A DNA stretch of 64,000 nucleotides from Alloprevotella tannerae ATCC 51259 (GCF_000159995.1 NZ_GG700642.1:1072242-1136241); one strand, 5' to 3'; shown: positions 1 through 9,609, numbered from the stretch's first letter. Numbers and translations are program-made. The notes: generated from the letters alone by a model not told the origin.

Positions 1-149
1 TTCTTCTTAAGAGTAGCTTCGCAAAGCAAAATATATGGTTTGCTATTGGTGCACGTTTAGCATCTAAACTCTTGGGATGCGTATCGCCTACTCAGGAGCT
101 GGTTGCTTAAAGCAATTACAAACAGAAAGTAAACGAACAAAACAAAATT
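1..149 (+). other. Leader region upstream of rpsB
   Basis: In many Bacteroidetes rpsI precedes rpsB, but the conserved S9 C-terminus is not visible here. One frame (positions 3 to 110) is open from the window edge and codes for about 35 residues ending LVA, which I do not recognise. No TAnnTTTG promoter is seen, so rpsB is probably transcribed from outside the window or through a leader. Confidence 0.4.
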
Positions 150-986
150 ATGTCAAGAACAACTTTTGACCAACTTTTAGAGGCTGGCTGTCATTTTGGC
201 CACCTCAAGCGCAAATGGAATCCCGCAATGGCTCCTTACATCTTTATGGAGCGCAACGGTATTCATATTATCGACTTGCACAAAACTGTAGCAAAGATTG
301 ATGAGGCAGCAGAAGCCCTCAAGCAAATTGCAAAGTCAGGCAAGCGCATCCTCTTCGTTTCTACTAAAAAACAGGCAAAAGATATCGTTGCTGAGAAAGC
401 AGCTGCAGTAAATATGCCTTATGTTACGGAACGTTGGCCGGGCGGTATGCTTACCAACTTCCCGACAATCCGCAAGGCGGTTAAGAAAATGGCCAACATC
501 GATAAGCTTACAGCCGATGGAACTTTCTCTAACCTCTCTAAGCGTGAAATCCTCCAAATCTCTCGCCAACGTGCTAAACTCGAAAAGAACTTTGGTTCTA
601 TCGCAGACTTAACACGTCTTCCTGCAGCCCTCTTCATTGTAGACGTAATGAAAGAGCACATTGCAGTAAAAGAAGCTCATCGTTTGGATATTCCTGTCTT
701 CGGCATTGTTGATACGAACTCAGACCCCAACTCTGTTGATCACGTTATTCCTGCAAACGATGATGCTAAACAAAGCATTGAAGTAATCCTTGACGCTTGC
801 TGCGCAGCTATCGCAGAAGGCTTAGAAGAGCGCAAAGCAGAAAAGGTAGATCAGGAAGCGAAAGAAGTTGAAGAGAAAGCTCCTCGCAAACGTACAACTC
901 GTGCTCGCAAAGAGAAAAGCGAAGAAGGCGTAGAAGCAGAATCTGCAACAACACCAGAAACGGAGGAAGCGCCTAAAGCGGAATAA
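150..986 (+). CDS. rpsB: 30S ribosomal protein S2
   Basis: Ribosomal protein S2, a small-subunit protein that binds late in 30S assembly and helps anchor S1. The N-terminus carries the family hallmark HFGHLKRKWNPAMAPYIF at residues 15-32, followed by the conserved WPGGMLTNF block and the C-terminal PVFGIVDTNSDP block. The globular domain ends near residue 225; a Lys/Glu-rich tail of about 50 residues follows, which makes the protein (278 aa) longer than the roughly 240 aa E. coli homologue. It lies 34 bp upstream of tsf, the usual rpsB-tsf pairing. Start ATG is the first before the conserved N-terminus. Confidence 0.98.
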   Translation: MSRTTFDQLLEAGCHFGHLKRKWNPAMAPYIFMERNGIHIIDLHKTVAKIDEAAEALKQIAKSGKRILFVSTKKQAKDIVAEKAAAVNMPYVTERWPGGMLTNFPTIRKAVKKMANIDKLTADGTFSNLSKREILQISRQRAKLEKNFGSIADLTRLPAALFIVDVMKEHIAVKEAHRLDIPVFGIVDTNSDPNSVDHVIPANDDAKQSIEVILDACCAAIAEGLEERKAEKVDQEAKEVEEKAPRKRTTRARKEKSEEGVEAESATTPETEEAPKAE

Positions 987-1020
987 TCCACAATTATAAT
1001 CCTCAATTATTGATTTACTC

Positions 1021-1845
1021 ATGGAAGTAACAATTGAAGACATCAAGAAACTACGCACCTTGACCGGAGCAGGCCTTGGTGATTGCAAGAAAGCCTTAGC
1101 TGAAGCTAATGGCGATATGGACACGGCTGTTGAAATCATCCGCAAACGCGGCCAAGCGATTGCGGCAAAACGCTCTGATCGCGAAGCATCTAATGGCTGC
1201 GTATTAGTTAAAGCTGTAGAAGGCTTCGGAGCAATGATTGCTTTGAAATGCGAGACAGACTTTGTGGCTGCCAACAAAGATTTCGTAGCACTTACGCAAA
1301 GCATTTTAGATCTTGCAGTCGCAAACAAGTGCAAGAGCCTTGAAGAAGTTGAAGCACTACATTTGAATGATAAAGGAACAGTAAAAGATGCTGTAACCAA
1401 TCAGTCTGGTATTACGGGTGAAAAAATGGAGCTTGATGGCTACTTTGTTTTAGAAGGAGAGCACATTTATACCTACAATCACCAAGCAAAGAACATTCTT
1501 TGCACAATGGTACAACTTAATAAGGCTGCAGAGGAGCAAGGACACGCATTGACAATGCAAATTGCAGCAATGAATCCTGTAAGTGTGGATAAGGACGATG
1601 TTCCTGAAGAAATCCGTGCTGAAGAATTCAAGATTGCCATTGAGAAAACGCGTGAAGAAGGTAAACCTGAAAATCTTGTAGAGCGCATTGCAGAAGGCCG
1701 TATGAATGCTTTCTACAAAGAAGCAACGCTTCTCAATCAAGATTTTATTCAAGATAGCAAGATTACGGTTCGCCAATATCTGCAGCAAGCAGATAAAGAT
1801 TTGACAGCCGTAGCATTCTGCCGCTTCACATTGCGTGCTGAATAA
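1021..1845 (+). CDS. tsf: Translation elongation factor Ts
   Basis: Nucleotide exchange factor that releases GDP from EF-Tu. The UBA-like N-terminal domain (about residues 1-45) contains LRTLTGAGLGDCKKAL, and the EF-Tu-contacting motif TDFVAANKDF lies at residues 79-88 (TDFVARN in most species). Length 274 aa is normal for the family. It is co-transcribed with rpsB and followed within 30 bp by a strong hairpin terminator, so the rpsB-tsf unit ends here. Confidence 0.98.
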   Translation: MEVTIEDIKKLRTLTGAGLGDCKKALAEANGDMDTAVEIIRKRGQAIAAKRSDREASNGCVLVKAVEGFGAMIALKCETDFVAANKDFVALTQSILDLAVANKCKSLEEVEALHLNDKGTVKDAVTNQSGITGEKMELDGYFVLEGEHIYTYNHQAKNILCTMVQLNKAAEEQGHALTMQIAAMNPVSVDKDDVPEEIRAEEFKIAIEKTREEGKPENLVERIAEGRMNAFYKEATLLNQDFIQDSKITVRQYLQQADKDLTAVAFCRFTLRAE

Positions 1846-1875
1846 TTCAGAAGAGTAATTTCACTCCTTATAGAC

Positions 1876-1913
1876 AAAGCAGTTTGTACAGAGTATGTAC
1901 GAACTGCTTTTTT
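1876..1913 (+). terminator. Intrinsic terminator of rpsB-tsf
   Basis: A 14-bp stem (1876-1889 with 1897-1910, one G-T wobble) around a 7-nt loop, continuing into a run of six T. It lies 30 bp after the tsf stop codon. Confidence 0.9.
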
Positions 1914-1968
1914 AGTATCTTCCTCTATATTATATAATATGGATTTCTACTTTTTAATCTTCTCTGCC

Positions 1969-1976
1969 TATCTTTG
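1969..1976 (+). promoter_or_regulatory. -7 promoter element of the DUF151/UVR gene
   Basis: TATCTTTG matches the Bacteroidetes -7 consensus TAnnTTTG. It ends only 12 bp before the in-frame ATG at 1989, so the mRNA leader would be very short. It also overlaps the upstream TTG that would otherwise extend the ORF, arguing against that start. Confidence 0.65.
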
Positions 1977-1988
1977 CAAAAAGAATTG

Positions 1989-2546
1989 ATGAAGATGGAT
2001 CCAGATTTTATCGAACTTCAAGCACAAGGTATAACCCAAGGAGCCACATTAAAGAGCGCCTATATTTTATTGTTCAAAGAAAAGGGTGGAAACAATCTCG
2101 TCCCGACCTTAATCAATAAAGAAGAAAAAGACATTATTGTAAGTGGACTACGCACTAATTTCTCATTTACAAGCGGTTTAATATCCTCCTTGTGCGGAGC
2201 TCTCAACTTCCAACTCCAATATCTTTTATTTAAAGTAAGCCCAGAGAGTTTGCTTACAGCACATTTATTTTTTCTCCAAGAAGGACTTCTTCACTCCATC
2301 AACGTTTCTATCACAGAAGGCTTGGCTGTTGCCATCGGGCAACACAAACCTATATACATTTACAAGAAAGATTTAATGTTTCTCGTCAATATCAACCCCA
2401 AAGAGGGCGTAATAAAATTTCCTCTCTCTTCAATGAATCTCCAACTCTTACAAGAAGCATTAGAGCAAGCCGTCCATAATGAAGAATACGAACTTGCCGA
2501 TCAAATCAAAAAAGAGATCCAACGCCGAACTATAGCAGAAGAATGA
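1989..2546 (+). CDS. Bifunctional nuclease (DUF151) family protein with UVR motif
   Basis: About 185 aa. The first part resembles the DUF151 bifunctional nuclease fold: a GATLKSAYILLF strand block, then a block ending AVAIGQHKPIYIYKKDL that matches the family's IALALR..PIYV region. The last 30 residues form a UVR helix-hairpin motif (EALEQAVHNEEYELADQIKKEI), like the UvrB/UvrC interaction helix. Several acidic residues typical of DUF151 are not obvious, so nuclease activity is uncertain. ATG 1989 (or 1995) is chosen because the -7 box lies just upstream. The stop overlaps the rsmE start by four bases, indicating translational coupling. Confidence 0.8.
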   Translation: MKMDPDFIELQAQGITQGATLKSAYILLFKEKGGNNLVPTLINKEEKDIIVSGLRTNFSFTSGLISSLCGALNFQLQYLLFKVSPESLLTAHLFFLQEGLLHSINVSITEGLAVAIGQHKPIYIYKKDLMFLVNINPKEGVIKFPLSSMNLQLLQEALEQAVHNEEYELADQIKKEIQRRTIAEE

Positions 2547-3310
2547 AAGAGTTTCATGTTTTTTACGCGCCCGACATTGCGACAAACAAAGAGCTTCCAC
2601 ACGATGAAGCGCAACACATCACCAAAGTGTTACGCATGAAAGAGGGCGAAGAGATTATCATCACTGACGGGAAAGGCTCTTTTTACAAAGCCGCACTCTC
2701 CTTGGTTACCAATAAGCATTGTAGCGTCCAGTTATTATCCCAAGAGAGCGCACGCCCATTGTGGAAAAACAAATTAGAGATTGCCGTTGCGCCCACAAAG
2801 CACTTGGATAGAATGGAATGGTTTGTAGAAAAAGCCACAGAAATTGGTGTCGATCAAATAAATTTCGTCGCCTGCGAGTTTTCTGAACGCAAGCAAATCA
2901 AGATTGAGCGAATGAATCGTATAGCTATCAGTGCAATGAAGCAAAGTCATAAAGCTATTTTGCCTCAAATTCCCGAGATGATAACGTTCAATGCTTTCAT
3001 CAATCGTCCATTCGAAGGTAAGAGATACATAGCCCATTGCTATAATATGGAAAATATCTGCGACGCCGATTCAAGTCCAACAAACGCAAGCACTTCTATA
3101 CATTCTTCCGCCTTTCTTGGCCAACTACTCAAAGGCGAAGAGTCTACCCAAGTACTTATTGGCCCGGAAGGCGATTTCAGTATGCGAGAAGTAGAAGCCG
3201 CTATGGCAGCAGGATTTATCCCCGTATCGTTAGGCAACAGCCGCCTACGTACAGAGACGGCAGCCTTGGTGGCTGTCCATTTAATGAATTTGGCCAACAG
3301 CACCCAATAA
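2543..3310 (+). CDS. rsmE: 16S rRNA m3U1498 methyltransferase RsmE
   Basis: SPOUT-class methyltransferase that methylates N3 of U1498 in 16S rRNA using S-adenosylmethionine. The N-terminal PUA-like part contains HDEAQHITKVLRMKEGEEI; the C-terminal trefoil knot shows the SAM-binding signatures LIGPEGDFS (205-213) and LGNSRLRTETA (230-240). Length 255 aa is typical. The start ATG overlaps the preceding TGA (ATGA), so it is in an operon with the DUF151/UVR gene. Confidence 0.95.
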   Translation: MKEFHVFYAPDIATNKELPHDEAQHITKVLRMKEGEEIIITDGKGSFYKAALSLVTNKHCSVQLLSQESARPLWKNKLEIAVAPTKHLDRMEWFVEKATEIGVDQINFVACEFSERKQIKIERMNRIAISAMKQSHKAILPQIPEMITFNAFINRPFEGKRYIAHCYNMENICDADSSPTNASTSIHSSAFLGQLLKGEESTQVLIGPEGDFSMREVEAAMAAGFIPVSLGNSRLRTETAALVAVHLMNLANSTQ

Positions 3311-3340
3311 AAGAGTCATAACGCTTTATCCCCTCCCCTT

Positions 3341-4834
3341 ATGTTTTCTGAAAATACAACCATACTTCAACAATTATACAGCCAATGCTTCGCCGCGCCG
3401 CTTAAGACTATCATGCCATTAACCGGATCAGGCAGTAACCGCCAATATTTCCGATTAGTAGGTCAAGATACCCAAAGCTGCATCGGCGTAATCGGCGAAT
3501 CGCGAAAAGAAAATGAGAGTTTCATCTACCTGACGCAGCATTTTACGAAAAAGTCCTTGCCCGTTCCGGAAATCTTGGCCGTATCTGAAGATCGAATGAG
3601 TTATTTACAAACAGACCTCGGAAGTAAGTCACTTTTCGAAGCACTGCGTACGGGTCGAGAAAGTCAAATAGGTTATACGACCAATCACATAGAACTGCTG
3701 AAAAAGACCATCTGCCTATTGCCCGCATTTCAGGTAAAGGGCATAGTCGATCTAAATACGGAGCGCCTGCTCCCCCCTACTCGTTTTGATGTCAAAGCAG
3801 CTATGTTTGATCTCTATTATTTCAAATATTGCTTTCTAAAAGTAGCCGGACTACCCTTTGATGAAATACAATTAGAAGCCGATTTACTCCAATTGGGCTC
3901 CGATTTAAATGACAACGAGCAGACAGGTTTTCTTTACCGCGACTTTCAAGCACGCAACGTTATGTTGGTAGATGGCAACCCTTACTTCATCGATTATCAA
4001 GGCGGGCGCGAAGGACCTTTAGAATACGACGTTGCCTCATTCTTATGGCAAGCATCGGCCCACTATGGAGCTGATTTGCGAACGATTTTGTTGGAAGAAT
4101 ATTTAAGTGTACTTGAGGAAATCACCGACATTGATAGGCAAAAATTCCTGCAACGTCTGGATCTTTTTGTCTTCTTTCGCACGCTTCAAGTATTGGGTGC
4201 TTATGGTTTACGAGGCTATGTAGAACATAAGCCCCACTTTCTTGCAAGTATTCCATTGGCCATCGCAAATCTCCGCGAAGCCTTGCAGAAAGGCGTAGCT
4301 GCTGCTTACCCTTATTTATCACAAACATTGGAAAAGTTGGTACAACTGCCCCAATTCCAACTCCCCACGCCCTCGCCGGAACCAGCAAAACAGTTGACAG
4401 TTAAGGTGCAAGCCCCCACACTGGTCGTGCGCATCTTTAGTTTTAGCTACAAGAAAGGCATACCGGAAGATACCAGCGGAAACGGAGGTGGCTATGTCTT
4501 CGATTGCCGCAGCACGCACAATCCGGGACGCTATGAACCCTACAAAAAGCTGACAGGACTTGACGCTCCCGTCATACGATTTCTGGAAACAAACGGCGAA
4601 ATATTGCCCTTTCTGCAACACGTATATGCGTTGGCCGACTTCCACGTACAGCGTTATTTAGACCGCGGCTTCACCGCGCTTATGTTCTCCTTTGGTTGCA
4701 CCGGTGGGCAGCATCGCAGCGTATATAGCGCCCAGCATTTGGCAGAACATCTTTCAGAAAAATTTGGTATAGAGATCATTTTACAACATAGAGAGCAAGC
4801 TATCACGCAACATTTTTCGGCAAAAGCCAAATAA
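3341..4834 (+). CDS. AmgK-like sugar kinase fused to RapZ C-terminal domain
   Basis: 497 aa with two domains. Residues 20-320 are an aminoglycoside-phosphotransferase-fold kinase; YRDFQARN (199-206) is the catalytic loop, IDYQ (217-220) replaces the DFG-like motif, and GPLEYDVASFLWQ follows, all close to AmgK, the anomeric N-acetylmuramate/N-acetylglucosamine kinase of peptidoglycan recycling. After a Pro-rich linker (about 340-355), residues 362-485 match the RapZ C-terminal domain, keeping GCTGGQHRS (452-460), the region that binds glucosamine-6-phosphate in E. coli RapZ. The RapZ N-terminal P-loop domain is absent. The natural partner, a MurU-like nucleotidyltransferase, is encoded 27 kb away at 31794-32522. 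Substrate is inferred from family likeness. Confidence 0.85.
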   Translation: MFSENTTILQQLYSQCFAAPLKTIMPLTGSGSNRQYFRLVGQDTQSCIGVIGESRKENESFIYLTQHFTKKSLPVPEILAVSEDRMSYLQTDLGSKSLFEALRTGRESQIGYTTNHIELLKKTICLLPAFQVKGIVDLNTERLLPPTRFDVKAAMFDLYYFKYCFLKVAGLPFDEIQLEADLLQLGSDLNDNEQTGFLYRDFQARNVMLVDGNPYFIDYQGGREGPLEYDVASFLWQASAHYGADLRTILLEEYLSVLEEITDIDRQKFLQRLDLFVFFRTLQVLGAYGLRGYVEHKPHFLASIPLAIANLREALQKGVAAAYPYLSQTLEKLVQLPQFQLPTPSPEPAKQLTVKVQAPTLVVRIFSFSYKKGIPEDTSGNGGGYVFDCRSTHNPGRYEPYKKLTGLDAPVIRFLETNGEILPFLQHVYALADFHVQRYLDRGFTALMFSFGCTGGQHRSVYSAQHLAEHLSEKFGIEIILQHREQAITQHFSAKAK

Positions 4835-5360
4835 TGGCAAGTATTCGGAAGTTTGTCTCCTCTGATTTCAATGTGAGTTTTTAGCATTCCACGACGATAA
4901 GTCCCAAGTCTCGGCTACGCTGCTCGGAATTTTACGGCTACCATCACGATGGGACAGTTGTCCTTTCACGATAGTACAAACGTCCCTTCACGACAGTACA
5001 AACGTCCCTTCACGACAGTACAAACGTCCCTTCACGACAGTACAAGTTTACGTTCACGATGAAAATAAAGCAAGGCAAGACTTCAGCTGCTGATCATTAA
5101 ATAATGGACAATAAAAAACGGATTTTAGAGGTTGTTCCTCATTCATTGTCTATGCGGAGCCCATCATTGTGAATTGAAAAGAGCCACATAAAGAGGTGAA
5201 AGTATGATGGGAGCATCGGTTCACGAAAATAAGTATTAAAAGAATAAGAACAAGGGCTATGGCATATCTGAACAGACACGTAATAATCGGGCTGTGCTCA
5301 AAGATAACTTCAACAGGGGTTTACACAATATAGCCCCCACTCTGCCGTTTTAGAAATAGT
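4835..5360. other. Intergenic region with phased repeat array
   Basis: About 525 bp without a credible gene. It holds the six-copy 22-bp TCACGA array (4944-5063). The rest, up to the TonB receptor start, is AT-rich with no clear TAnnTTTG promoter. Confidence 0.7.
4944..5063. repeat. 22-bp phased TCACGA array, locus 1
   Basis: TCACGA occurs at 4944, 4966, 4988, 5010, 5032 and 5054, exactly 22 bp apart. Three of the units (4976-5041) are identical; flanking copies are diverged. The 16-bp spacers of the identical units contain GTAC. The same phased hexamer recurs at three other intergenic loci in this window. Confidence 0.9.
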
Positions 5361-7742
5361 ATGAAGCAACGTTACATTCTCAGCATATTTTTCTTGCTCC
5401 TTGCCATCTCTTCATCAGCTCAACGGACGAAGATTTTCGGCCTTGTCAAAGATGATGACGGACAACCTCTAGAGTTGGCCAACGTTCGCATTCTAGGAAC
5501 AAGCATTCTGACTTCAACCAACTTAAAGGGTGAATATACGCTCTATTGTACTTCGCGCGACTCCGTAGTAGTCGTGTATTCACAGATAGGTTATGAAACG
5601 CGAAAGCGTCTGCTTCGCAATCCGGGCGATTCCATTCGGCTGGATATCGTATTGCCGGCATACGGAAATACGCTCAACACGGCTGTAGTCATAGGTCAAG
5701 CAAAGCAAACTACAACAGAGCAACGTATTAAATTGACAGACCAGACCACGATGCCGTCTACGACAGGAAACGGCGTAGAGGAAATCATCGCCACGCAAGC
5801 CGGCGTCTCTACGCATAATGAGTTGTCTTCTCAATATAACGTCCGCGGCGGTAGTTTTGACGAGAATGTCGTCTATTTGAACGGCTTAGAAATTTTCCGC
5901 CCAATGCTTGTGCGCTCCGGTCAGCAAGAAGGCCTCAGCGTGATCAATTCAGATATGGTCGAAAGGATAGGCTTCTCATCAGGAGGCTTTGAAGCGAGAT
6001 ATGGAGACAAGATGTCTTCCGTTTTAGACATTACTTATAAGCGCCCGACAGGTTTTGAAGGACGAGTAAACGGGAGTATGCTGGGTGGTGGCATCTACTT
6101 AGGCGGCGGCAATTCAAAGTTCAGCCTTATGACCTCGCTCCGCTATAAGACGACGCGCTACTTGCTGGGCTCTTTAGAGACTACCGGTGAGTATAACCCC
6201 AACTTTTTGGATTATCAGGCCTATCTTTCTTGGTCGCCCAACAGAAGATGGACGATAGATGTATTGGGCAATATCTCTGACAATCATTACAACTTTAAGC
6301 CAAAAGACCGCGAAACAAACTTTGGTACGATGAACAATGCTAAAAAGTTTAAGGTCTATTTTGATGGAGAAGAGAAAGATTATTTCCGCACGTTCTTTGG
6401 TGCTTTCTCGCTCACACGTCATTTTACGCCGGAAAGCTATTTGGCCTTACAACTCTCTTCTTTTTCCACACAAGAGCACGAAACGTATGACATTCAAGGG
6501 CAATATTGGCTCAATGAAGCGACAGGCGCGGAGCAATTAGGGGTCGGAACTTATATGGAACACGCCCGAAACAGACTAAGAGCCAGCGTTTTTAATGCCG
6601 GACTTCGCTTTCGCACAAAGTTTACCGGACATACACTACAAGCAGGCCTAAACTGGCAGTTTGAAAAAATAAAGGAGAATGCACGCGAATGGGAAATGCG
6701 CGACTCTATGGGCTACTCGCTCCCCCATACGCCCGATATGCTGCGCCTTATTTATAGTTTGCACTCAGCTAATGAAGTGCAGGGTAACAGACTTTCAGGC
6801 TTCCTGCAAGATAGTTGGCGATTCAAGAGTAAATTAGGCTTGTTTAATCTCACCTACGGCGTAAGATTAAGTCATTGGGATTGGAACAAGGAAACAACAA
6901 TCTCGCCTCGCATCTCCATTGGGCTGCTTCCGGCGGCCAACGATCATTGGACATTGCGATTTGCCACGGGCTTCTATTATCAACCGCCATTCTACAAAGA
7001 ATTAAGAGATACGACGTTGGTCAACGGCATTGCCAAGGTTCATCTAAATAGATCTATTAGATCGCAAAGGTCTATCCATTTCGTCCTTGGAGGAGATTAT
7101 ACTTTCCGCCTGCTTGATCGCCCGTTTAAGTTTACAGCCGAACTTTATTATAAAGCGCTCTCCAACTTAAACCCATACAGCGTTGACAACATAAGAGTAG
7201 TCTATTATGGTCGTAACATGGCATCCGGTTATGCAGCAGGCTTAGATCTGAAATTATATGGCGAGTTTGTACCCGGCACAGATAGTTGGTTGTCGGTTTC
7301 TTTAATGCAAACCAAAGAAAAAATTGCAGGCGTATGGTTACCTCGTCCAACGAGTCAGCGCTACAATGTCTCACTTTATTTCACAGATTTCTTCCCTGGG
7401 AGTACGCGCTGGAGAAGTACGCTAAAATTAGCCTTTGCGGATGGACTGCCTTTCGGCCCTCCGCATACGGATCGCTCACAACAAACGTTCCGAGCACCTG
7501 CTTATAAACGCGTAGACTTGGGCGTGAGCTATCGTTTAATTAACAACGAAGACCACCATCTCACGCGAGGCTTGGGAAGAATGATAAAGAATGCGTGGTT
7601 AGGCGTTGATGCCTTTAATCTATTAGGAATTCAAAATATCAATTCTTACTTTTGGGTTACGGATATTACAAACACACAATATGCCGTCCCCAACTTCTTA
7701 ACCGGAAGACAGATCAATTTCCGTTTTTCGATAGACTTTTAA
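5361..7742 (+). CDS. TonB-dependent outer-membrane receptor
   Basis: 793 aa. A signal peptide (about 1-20, ending SSSAQ) is followed by a CarboxypepD_reg-like domain (about 22-105), a plug domain containing GVEEIIATQAGV and YNVRGGSFDENVVYLNGLE, and a long beta-barrel that ends in Phe (RFSIDF), as expected for an outer-membrane barrel. It moves an unknown substrate across the outer membrane using TonB energy. No SusD-like gene lies beside it, so it is not a classical polysaccharide-utilisation pair; the plug resembles receptors of the FecA/CirA-like group, but the substrate cannot be read from sequence. Confidence 0.92.
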   Translation: MKQRYILSIFFLLLAISSSAQRTKIFGLVKDDDGQPLELANVRILGTSILTSTNLKGEYTLYCTSRDSVVVVYSQIGYETRKRLLRNPGDSIRLDIVLPAYGNTLNTAVVIGQAKQTTTEQRIKLTDQTTMPSTTGNGVEEIIATQAGVSTHNELSSQYNVRGGSFDENVVYLNGLEIFRPMLVRSGQQEGLSVINSDMVERIGFSSGGFEARYGDKMSSVLDITYKRPTGFEGRVNGSMLGGGIYLGGGNSKFSLMTSLRYKTTRYLLGSLETTGEYNPNFLDYQAYLSWSPNRRWTIDVLGNISDNHYNFKPKDRETNFGTMNNAKKFKVYFDGEEKDYFRTFFGAFSLTRHFTPESYLALQLSSFSTQEHETYDIQGQYWLNEATGAEQLGVGTYMEHARNRLRASVFNAGLRFRTKFTGHTLQAGLNWQFEKIKENAREWEMRDSMGYSLPHTPDMLRLIYSLHSANEVQGNRLSGFLQDSWRFKSKLGLFNLTYGVRLSHWDWNKETTISPRISIGLLPAANDHWTLRFATGFYYQPPFYKELRDTTLVNGIAKVHLNRSIRSQRSIHFVLGGDYTFRLLDRPFKFTAELYYKALSNLNPYSVDNIRVVYYGRNMASGYAAGLDLKLYGEFVPGTDSWLSVSLMQTKEKIAGVWLPRPTSQRYNVSLYFTDFFPGSTRWRSTLKLAFADGLPFGPPHTDRSQQTFRAPAYKRVDLGVSYRLINNEDHHLTRGLGRMIKNAWLGVDAFNLLGIQNINSYFWVTDITNTQYAVPNFLTGRQINFRFSIDF

Positions 7743-7758
7743 TGGTGATTATCTGTAC

Positions 7759-8970
7759 TCAACTTCTATCTATAAGTTGTATGCAGAATGTAGTGCCTTG
7801 ACCAAGCTCACTACTCTTTACGAAGATTTTCCCGCGATGGTACTCCTCAATAATACGCTTGGCCAGCGAGAGGCCAAGCCCCCATCCGCGGCGTTTAGTT
7901 GTGAAACCAGGCTTAAAAACATTCTTAAAGTTTTTCTTAGCAATGCCCTTTCCGGTATCGGAAACCAATATTGTAATTCGCTTATCACGTTCTGTTACAC
8001 CAATATTAATCTCCCCAACACCAGACATCGCATCAATAGCGTTCTTACAAAGGTTCTCAATGACCCATTCAAAAAGCGGAGCGTTGATTTTCGCACACAT
8101 CACAGATGCAGAAAAAGACGTCTGGAGCTTAACTTTTTGCGACGTTCGCTTACCGATGTAACTGAGTACACGTAAAACAACTTCGTTTAGATTCTCCCGC
8201 GTCATCTCTGGCGCAGAACCAATCTTAGAAAAGCGTTCAGCAATCAATTGAAGCCGCTGAATGTCCTTATCCATCTCAGGAATCAAGGGGTCGTCGGGAT
8301 AACTCTCACGCAAAATAATGCTGCCAGCCATTAAAGACGAGATAGGCGTACCCAATTGGTGCGCAGTTTCTCTCGAAAGGCCAACCCAAACCTTATTTTG
8401 TTCTGCTCTCTTCGAACTTAATAAGGCTAAAATAGCAACAACTATAAATAAAGCCACAACGCCTAACTGAACATAGGGATACGTGGCTAGACGCTTCAAC
8501 ATCAAAGAAGGTTCATAACAGATTTCAATTTTATTATCCGCCGCCTCATCTTCAGAAAGCTTCATCTCCATACATAATCCCGACGACTTCATTTTGTGAG
8601 CACGCAACAGCAGATCTTTAGTAATTGTTTTGTAACTCTTGCTCTGCACATCAGATAAGACATTTTCCAAACTATCTTGGGGAATCCCAATGTTTCGTGC
8701 TGCTAAGACGCGCCCTTGTCCATCCAAAACAATAACAGGAATCGTATTATTCCCATTGAGAACACGCAAAACTAAATTTAAATCGGTGTTTTCATCAGCA
8801 CGCGTTAACGATCGCATTGCCTCTGCCCACACTTCCATCTTAGCTGTTTCTTCCCGAGTCAAATCCTTTATTAAGATATTGCTTACAACAAGTGAAAGAG
8901 CAGCAATAATTAAAGCGGCAACGATAAGTGCAGCCTTAACGGCACGCATATTCAAATTAAATCGCTTCAT
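7759..8970 (-). CDS. Membrane sensor histidine kinase (orphan)
   Basis: About 403 aa from the ATG at 8970. Two membrane segments (about residues 8-32 and 165-185) frame a small extracytoplasmic sensor region. The phospho-acceptor motif is [15 protein letters not shown]; the ATPase domain shows N ([11 protein letters not shown]), G1 ([11 protein letters not shown]) and G2 ([13 protein letters not shown]) boxes. No response regulator is adjacent. The start at 8970 overlaps the engB stop by 14 bp, so it is likely expressed from the engB promoter; an upstream in-frame ATG at 9000 would lengthen it by ten residues. Confidence 0.9.
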   Translation of the reverse strand: MKRFNLNMRAVKAALIVAALIIAALSLVVSNILIKDLTREETAKMEVWAEAMRSLTRADENTDLNLVLRVLNGNNTIPVIVLDGQGRVLAARNIGIPQDSLENVLSDVQSKSYKTITKDLLLRAHKMKSSGLCMEMKLSEDEAADNKIEICYEPSLMLKRLATYPYVQLGVVALFIVVAILALLSSKRAEQNKVWVGLSRETAHQLGTPISSLMAGSIILRESYPDDPLIPEMDKDIQRLQLIAERFSKIGSAPEMTRENLNEVVLRVLSYIGKRTSQKVKLQTSFSASVMCAKINAPLFEWVIENLCKNAIDAMSGVGEINIGVTERDKRITILVSDTGKGIAKKNFKNVFKPGFTTKRRGWGLGLSLAKRIIEEYHRGKIFVKSSELGQGTTFCIQLIDRS

Positions 8971-9571
8971 CTTGTTGGAGCGAGCCATTAATCTGCTCAA
9001 TGTAATTAAGAATATCTTCTCTTCCTAATTTACTGGTTGAACTGGAGATAAAGTAAGGTGGGAGTTCTTCCCACTCCTCCTTTAACGTTGCCAAGAAGCC
9101 TTGGACATTAGACTTTAAGACTCCCCTCTTATTCTTATCCGCCTTGGTAAAGATAATAGAAAAAGGTACGCCAGCTTCGCCTAAAAAGCGAATGAATTCA
9201 AGATCTATTGTCTGCGGCCTGAGCCGAGAGTCTATTAGCACAAACAAGTTTGTGAGTTGCTCGCGGCGAGTCACATAACGCTCAATCATCTTGCGCAATT
9301 CTTCGCGCTCCTTCTTGCTGCGTTTCGCAAAACCATAACCAGGCAAGTCTACCAAAAACCATTCATCATTTATAATAAAGTGATTGATGAGCAACGTCTT
9401 TCCCGGAGTTGACGAAGTCTTAGCTAATGCGGACCGTCCTGTCAACATATTAATCAGGCTACTCTTTCCCACATTACTTCTACCAATAAAAGCATATTCA
9501 GGAATCATTGTAGCAGGACATTGATCCAAGCGCGCGCTGCTTATCTTAAATTCAGCTGTGTTAATCTTCAT
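8957..9571 (-). CDS. engB: Ribosome biogenesis GTPase EngB/YsxC/YihA
   Basis: 204-aa GTPase needed for large-subunit assembly. G1 GRSNVGKSS, the G2 Thr within SSTPGKT, G3 DLPGYG and G4 FTKADK are all visible in order. The reading frame stays open further upstream, but ATG 9571 ([12 protein letters not shown]) is chosen because it starts at the conserved N-terminus and a -7 element (TATTTTTG) sits 20 bp upstream. Divergent from recR; the 3' end overlaps the sensor kinase. Confidence 0.95.
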   Translation of the reverse strand: MKINTAEFKISSARLDQCPATMIPEYAFIGRSNVGKSSLINMLTGRSALAKTSSTPGKTLLINHFIINDEWFLVDLPGYGFAKRSKKEREELRKMIERYVTRREQLTNLFVLIDSRLRPQTIDLEFIRFLGEAGVPFSIIFTKADKNKRGVLKSNVQGFLATLKEEWEELPPYFISSSTSKLGREDILNYIEQINGSLQQDEAI

Positions 9572-9590
9572 TTCTTGACTGTTTGTAATG

Positions 9591-9598
9591 CAAAAATA
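9591..9598 (-). promoter_or_regulatory. -7 element of the engB promoter
   Basis: TATTTTTG on the minus strand fits TAnnTTTG and lies 20 bp upstream of the engB ATG. It is back to back with the recR promoter. Confidence 0.6.
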
Positions 9599-9609
9599 AT
9601 GAATTTTCC

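Noticed and set aside
1-149. End of rpsI upstream of rpsB
   Set aside because: The basic S9 C-terminus is not present in any frame, so I cannot call it.
4944-5063. CRISPR-like tandem repeat
   Set aside because: Repeats are 22 bp with no unique spacers of 30 or more bases, and no cas genes are nearby.
7777-8175. Plus-strand ORFs over the sensor kinase
   Set aside because: Antisense to a well-conserved histidine kinase and without any domain.
7759-8970. RprX-like call for the kinase at 8 kb
   Set aside because: No response regulator is adjacent and its sensor region differs from the rprX gene at 41 kb; left as an orphan kinase.
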